A stretch of 17,175 nucleotides of DNA from Oscillospiraceae bacterium (lineage in GTDB: Bacteria > Bacillota > Clostridia > Oscillospirales > Oscillospiraceae), in NCBI GenBank assembly GCA_017378975.1, contig JAFNXT010000083.1, positions 1-17,175 of the forward strand. Reading direction: 5' to 3'. Both the position numbers and the translations under genes were made by a program. Shown here in pieces: positions 14,563 through 17,175 of the stretch. How positions within the stretch are numbered: the first letter of the stretch is position 1; every line of letters starts with the position of its first letter. Below the pieces are notes generated by a model that did not search any database, had not been told where the DNA came from, and was given only the letters and a program-made list of their open reading frames with translations.

Positions 14563-14599
14563 ATCCTCACCTCTTGGTCAGGATGTGCCACGGCGGCGT
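14548..14599 (-). promoter_or_regulatory. Long hairpin over the M23 start codon
   Basis: In minus-strand RNA, bases 14599-14580 pair with 14567-14548 to form a 20-position stem with one A-C mismatch and two G-U pairs, closed by a 12-base loop. The Shine-Dalgarno AAGAGG (14570-14575) is in the loop; the AUG (14560-14562) is in the stem, and its A is the mismatched base. After the stem comes a U-rich run beginning UGUUUUCUUUG, within the coding region. It could act as a translational block, an attenuator, or a terminator after dus. Confidence 0.55.
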
Positions 14600-14622
14600 A
14601 TCTACTCATGTCAAAAAATGCA

Positions 14623-15588
14623 TCATACAAGATCCCGTCGGATGCCCTCGGCGATCCGGTAGATGTCTTCCATTTTGGAGATGGCGCTGATCTGGGTCTT
14701 GTAGTAGCTGCTGTGGGAAACACCGCGCAGGTACCAGGCGAAGTGCTTCCGGGCTTCCAGACAGGCGATGTGCTCGCCCTTGTCCTCCCGTGCCAGCTCG
14801 AACTGGCGGATCGCCACGTCCACACGGTGGCGCAGGGCAGGACGCTCCGGGATCGGATCGCCCTTCAGAGCGGCTTGGGCCCCGGCGAAGATCCAGGGGT
14901 CACCGAAGGTGGCTCTGCCGATCATGATGCCGTCGGCTCCTGTACGCTTGAGACACTTGAGGGCCGTTTCGCCGGAAACGATGTCGCCGTTGGCGATCAC
15001 GGGGATGGATAACTGTTGCTTGACCTTGGTGATCGTGTCCCAGTCGGCAACACCGGAATAGAGCATGCTCCGGGTCCGGCCGTGGACCGTGACCATGGCG
15101 GCACCGCAGTCCTCCATCCGCTTAGTGAAGTCCAGCACGTTGATGTTGCCCTTGTCCCAGCCAAGGCGGCATTTCACCGTCACCGGTACGTCCACGGCTT
15201 CCCGGACGGCGGTGACGATCTGGCCTGCCAGCTCCGGCGTGCGCATGAGGCCACAGCCGTCGCCGGAGTTCGCGATCTTGGGCATGGGACAGCCCATGTT
15301 GATGTCGATGAAGTCACAGCCGGAGATCTCCAGAGCCAACCGGGCTCCCTGCGCCATGATCTGGGGGTCATTGCCGAAAATTTGCGCGCCGCAGATACTG
15401 CCGCTGTTTTTACGCAGGAGGGCGGCGCTTTTTTTATCCTTGTATACCAGCGCACGGCTGGAGACCATCTCCGTGATGGTGACGGTGGCGCCCAGCTCCG
15501 CACAGACAGTGCGGAAGGCCCAGTCCGTGACCCCGGCCATGGGGCCAAGGAGGATGGGAGTGCCGGCTTCGATGTTCCCGATCTTCAT
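14623..15588 (-). CDS. tRNA-dihydrouridine synthase (DusB-like)
   Basis: The 321-residue flavoenzyme reduces specific uridines in tRNA to dihydrouridine. Key features are LLGPMAGVTDWAFR (FMN barrel start), TEMVSS, the QIFGNDP segment, INMGCPMPK with catalytic C100, VTVKCRLGW (K139), VTVHGRTRSMLYSG (H169) and NGDIVSGETA plus GIMIGRATFGDPWIF near the phosphate site. Length and order match the DusB group. In other members GDGSALM is usual; here it is GDGCGLM. The ATG at 15588 has only a weak purine-rich AAAGAGAGA upstream. A good promoter lies at 15621-15649, so it can be expressed separately from the preceding gene. The M23 gene follows. Confidence 0.94.
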   Translation of the reverse strand: MKIGNIEAGTPILLGPMAGVTDWAFRTVCAELGATVTITEMVSSRALVYKDKKSAALLRKNSGSICGAQIFGNDPQIMAQGARLALEISGCDFIDINMGCPMPKIANSGDGCGLMRTPELAGQIVTAVREAVDVPVTVKCRLGWDKGNINVLDFTKRMEDCGAAMVTVHGRTRSMLYSGVADWDTITKVKQQLSIPVIANGDIVSGETALKCLKRTGADGIMIGRATFGDPWIFAGAQAALKGDPIPERPALRHRVDVAIRQFELAREDKGEHIACLEARKHFAWYLRGVSHSSYYKTQISAISKMEDIYRIAEGIRRDLV

Positions 15589-15620
15589 GGCTGTGTCTCT
15601 CTTTCTCTTTGATCGGGGCT

Positions 15621-15649
15621 ATGATATCACAGTTTTCGCTCCTTGGCAA
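15621..15649 (-). promoter_or_regulatory. dus promoter
   Basis: On the minus strand TTGCCA (15644-15649, five of six) and TATCAT (15621-15626, five of six) are separated by 17 bases, with the -35 box just before the stop codon region of the upstream small gene. Transcription would start near 15614, about 25 bases before dus. Confidence 0.7.
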
Positions 15650-15650
15650 G

Positions 15651-15902
15651 TCACAGCAGGAGGGTCAGGAGCCAGATCAGCCCTGTGAATACGGCACCGC
15701 CTGCGGCCCACAAGGGACCGTCGAGGGGGAAGTGGCGTTCCTTCCCGGTGTCACGGACCGCCTGTTGGGCTTCTTTGAGAAGCATCTCGTCGGTCACACC
15801 TTCGCCCACCGCACTGTCCTTCAATATGAAGATCGCCTGCTCGAACAGCTTGGGGTCCGGACTGCGGACCACGATCACCTGCCGGGATGTGCCTTTGACC
15901 AT
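15651..15902 (-). CDS. Small C-tail-anchored membrane protein of unknown function
   Basis: The 83-residue protein has a soluble N-terminal part (MVKGTSRQVIVVRSPDPKLF, then a helix-rich stretch with LKDSAVGEGVTDEMLLKEAQ) and a single hydrophobic segment at the very end, from WAAGGAVFTGLIWLLTLLL. This is a tail-anchored membrane topology with the soluble part most likely in the cytoplasm. ATG 15902 is nine bases after AAGGAG; a GTG at 15905 is closer to it (six bases) and remains possible. Similar short ORFs next to dus in Clostridia are known to me only as uncharacterised proteins. It lies 57 bases after the ttcA-like gene and 62 bases before dus. Confidence 0.75.
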   Translation of the reverse strand: MVKGTSRQVIVVRSPDPKLFEQAIFILKDSAVGEGVTDEMLLKEAQQAVRDTGKERHFPLDGPLWAAGGAVFTGLIWLLTLLL

Positions 15903-15959
15903 CACTATCAACTCCTTTTTGGGAAGTATACCCAGCTTGGGAGATGGTCATACATCGGA

Positions 15960-16697
15960 TCATTGATCCTTGGGGCGTTTATACCGGCCGTGGGGCTCCC
16001 ATTCGGGGAGGGGGAGCCGTTGCATGGCACCGAAGATACGCTCCTTCAGGTCGGGGTAGGTGTTGCTCAGGTCGAAGATCAGCTGCTTGATCTCCTCACG
16101 CTTGGTGGTCTTGTCCACAGGACAACGGTTCTCGATGATGGGGAGCTGTTTCCTGGTGGCGAAATTGTCCACGGTCTTCTCGTGGATGTAGAGCATGGGG
16201 CGGATCTGGACGATGCCGGTGCGGTCCAGATCCGTCACCGGCTGGAAGCAGCTGATCCTGCCTTCGTAGATCAAAGACATGACGAAGGTCTCTACCGCGT
16301 CATCATAATGGTGGCCCAGTGCCAGCTTGTTGAAGCCGAGGTCCAGGATCGCCTGGTTCAGAGCGCCCCGGCGCATCTTGGCGCACATGGAGCAGGGGTT
16401 CTTCTCCTTGCGGTGGTCGAAGATGATGGGGCCGATCTCTGTTTTGATGATGTGGTAGGGGACCTCCAGCTCACGGCACAGCGCTTCCATGGGGCTGTAA
16501 TCCATGCCAAGACCCATGTCGATGGTGACGGCCTCCAGTTCGAAGGGCTTGTTGAAGTATTTTTTGAGGCCTGCCAGAAGGGTCAGCAGGACCACCGAGT
16601 CCTTCCCACCGGAGACACCGACTGCGATCTTGTCTCCGGCACGGATCATATCATAATCGTCCACACAGCGGCGGACAAGGCCCATTAGTTTCTGCAT
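15960..16697 (-). CDS. TtcA-family tRNA thiolation ATPase (PP-loop)
   Basis: The 245-residue cytoplasmic enzyme has an N-type PP-loop SGGKDS (29-34) that adenylates tRNA, a CxxC pair in NPCSMCAKMRRG (C102, C105) and a third cysteine in NRCPVDK (C192). This three-cysteine set is what TtcA/TtuA members use to hold a [4Fe-4S] cluster for sulfur transfer. LGHHYDDAVETFVM is also typical. The best reading is the tRNA 2-thiocytidine synthetase family; the exact tRNA base is not certain in Firmicutes. ATG 16697 follows AAAGGATCC. It heads a minus-strand run of four genes and diverges from rplM. No strong promoter is visible in front of it. Confidence 0.9.
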   Translation of the reverse strand: MQKLMGLVRRCVDDYDMIRAGDKIAVGVSGGKDSVVLLTLLAGLKKYFNKPFELEAVTIDMGLGMDYSPMEALCRELEVPYHIIKTEIGPIIFDHRKEKNPCSMCAKMRRGALNQAILDLGFNKLALGHHYDDAVETFVMSLIYEGRISCFQPVTDLDRTGIVQIRPMLYIHEKTVDNFATRKQLPIIENRCPVDKTTKREEIKQLIFDLSNTYPDLKERIFGAMQRLPLPEWEPHGRYKRPKDQ

Positions 16698-16735
16698 CGT
16701 TGGATCCTTTCCGAAAAATCAGAAAAATCGCATGT

Positions 16736-16778
16736 GAGCATCCGGGAGGAAACAGGAGGAAACAGGAGCATCCGGGAG
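16736..16778. repeat. Nested short direct repeats upstream of ttcA and rplM
   Basis: GAGCATCCGGGAG occurs twice, at 16736-16748 and 16766-16778. Between and overlapping them, GGAGGAAACA occurs twice in tandem (16745-16754 and 16755-16764), with the start of a third unit. The block looks like a small slipped-strand tandem duplication in non-coding DNA, upstream of both divergent genes. A regulatory function is not evident. Confidence 0.65.
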
Positions 16779-16815
16779 CACACATCGTATTTGATGATTT
16801 TCTTGAAAATAAGTG

Positions 16816-16844
16816 TTGACATTTGATTTTCGGTGTGCTTTAAT
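16816..16844 (+). promoter_or_regulatory. rplM promoter
   Basis: A perfect -35 TTGACA (16816-16821), a 17-base spacer and a -10 TTTAAT (16839-16844, five of six) form a strong sigma-A promoter. The start would be near 16851, leaving a leader of about 70 bases. Confidence 0.8.
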
Positions 16845-16850
16845 AAGCAA

Positions 16851-16908
16851 GCGTCTTGGAGACATTGTACTCCCTGCGCCTGGATTTGTCAAAATATTTT
16901 AACCTATC
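16851..16908 (+). ncRNA. Candidate structured leader of rplM
   Basis: The leader holds a hairpin: GGAG-N8-CTCC with an outer GCG/CGC pairing and an internal loop. Bacillus-type genomes have a short L13 leader that lets L13 control its own synthesis, and this one is in the right place and has a broadly similar shape. I did not match it to the family model, so this is a guess from position and a simple fold. Confidence 0.3.
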
Positions 16909-16920
16909 GGAGGAACGCAT

Positions 16921-17175
16921 ATGTCCACTACACTCGCTAAGAAGGAGACCCTGCAGCGCAAGTGGTATGTCATCGACGCTGCCGGTAAGCCCCTGGGCCG
17001 TACTGCTGTCACCGTCGCCAACCTGCTGCGCGGCAAGCACAAGGTCGATTTCACCCCCAACGTTGACTGCGGCGATTTCGTCATCGTCATCAACACCGAC
17101 AAGGCCATCCTGACCGGCAAGAAGCTGGACCAGAAGCACTACTACCGTGTTTCCGGCTGGATCGGCGGCCTGAAG
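16921..17175 (+). CDS. rplM: Ribosomal protein L13, 5' part (cut by window end)
   Basis: The first 85 codons of rplM are visible, open to the window edge with no stop. After the initiating [20 protein letters not shown] come [42 protein letters not shown] and [13 protein letters not shown], all matching the L13 core of the large ribosomal subunit. Full-length L13 is about 140-150 residues, so around 60 codons are missing. GGAGGA (16909-16914) lies seven bases before ATG 16921. Codon use is strongly biased to C-ending codons, as expected for a highly expressed gene. In most bacteria rpsI follows. Confidence 0.97.
   Translation, partial: MSTTLAKKETLQRKWYVIDAAGKPLGRTAVTVANLLRGKHKVDFTPNVDCGDFVIVINTDKAILTGKKLDQKHYYRVSGWIGGLK

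Noticed and set aside
15903..15959. TATACT box before the small tail-anchored gene as a separate promoter
   Set aside because: No acceptable -35 box lies 15-18 bases upstream on the minus strand; read-through from the ttcA-like gene is simpler.

Overview
The window looks like a chromosomal stretch of a GC-rich (about 60% by eye, not counted) low-redundancy Firmicutes genome, most likely a Clostridia member of the Oscillospiraceae type. The reasons are strong AGGAGG-type ribosome binding sites on nearly every gene, good sigma-A promoters (TTGACA-17-TATAAT variants), a DegV protein, an HxlR regulator, an AGCS alanine carrier, and GC-rich palindromic intergenic repeats. The genus is an inference. 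No rRNA, tRNA, CRISPR array, transposase or phage gene was seen.

Layout. (1) 1-2117, minus strand: a ThrE-like threonine/serine exporter followed by an alpha/beta hydrolase whose nucleophile serine is replaced by glycine. (2) 2113-2199: a palindromic repeat acting as a likely terminator for the next minus-strand unit, an HxlR regulator plus a DegV lipid-binding protein (2204-3433). (3) 3434-3574: a divergent control region with two inverted repeats, then copA (3575-6034), a Cu(+) P1B-ATPase with metal-binding domains at both ends. Its C-terminal domain is preceded by an internal Shine-Dalgarno sequence and could also be made alone as a CopZ-like chaperone. (4) 6097-7281: a 43-residue unknown protein, truA and an ArsC/Spx-like gene, overlapping end to end. 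(5) 7321-7348: a GC-rich palindrome; then an AGCS sodium/alanine symporter and a class I aminotransferase (7521-10129), ending in a second copy of the first palindromic repeat. (6) 10219-13546: a split hexuronate module, with uxaC on the minus strand diverging from eda-kdgK on the plus strand and a promoter visible for each side. (7) 13606-16697, minus strand: ttcA-like gene, small tail-anchored protein, dus and an exported M23 peptidase. The M23 start codon lies inside a long hairpin. (8) 16698-17175: a repeat-containing control region and the 5' part of rplM (ribosomal protein L13), cut by the window end.

How the parts work together. UxaC isomerises hexuronates. KdgK phosphorylates 2-keto-3-deoxygluconate and Eda cleaves the product to pyruvate and glyceraldehyde 3-phosphate; the intermediate oxidoreductase and dehydratase steps must be encoded elsewhere. 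The symporter and aminotransferase form an amino-acid uptake and transamination pair. Three tRNA-modification genes (truA, dus, ttcA) are interspersed as housekeeping genes. The items best worth following up are the dual-output copA, the hairpin over the M23 start codon, the repeats placed as terminators, and the nucleophile-less hydrolase.
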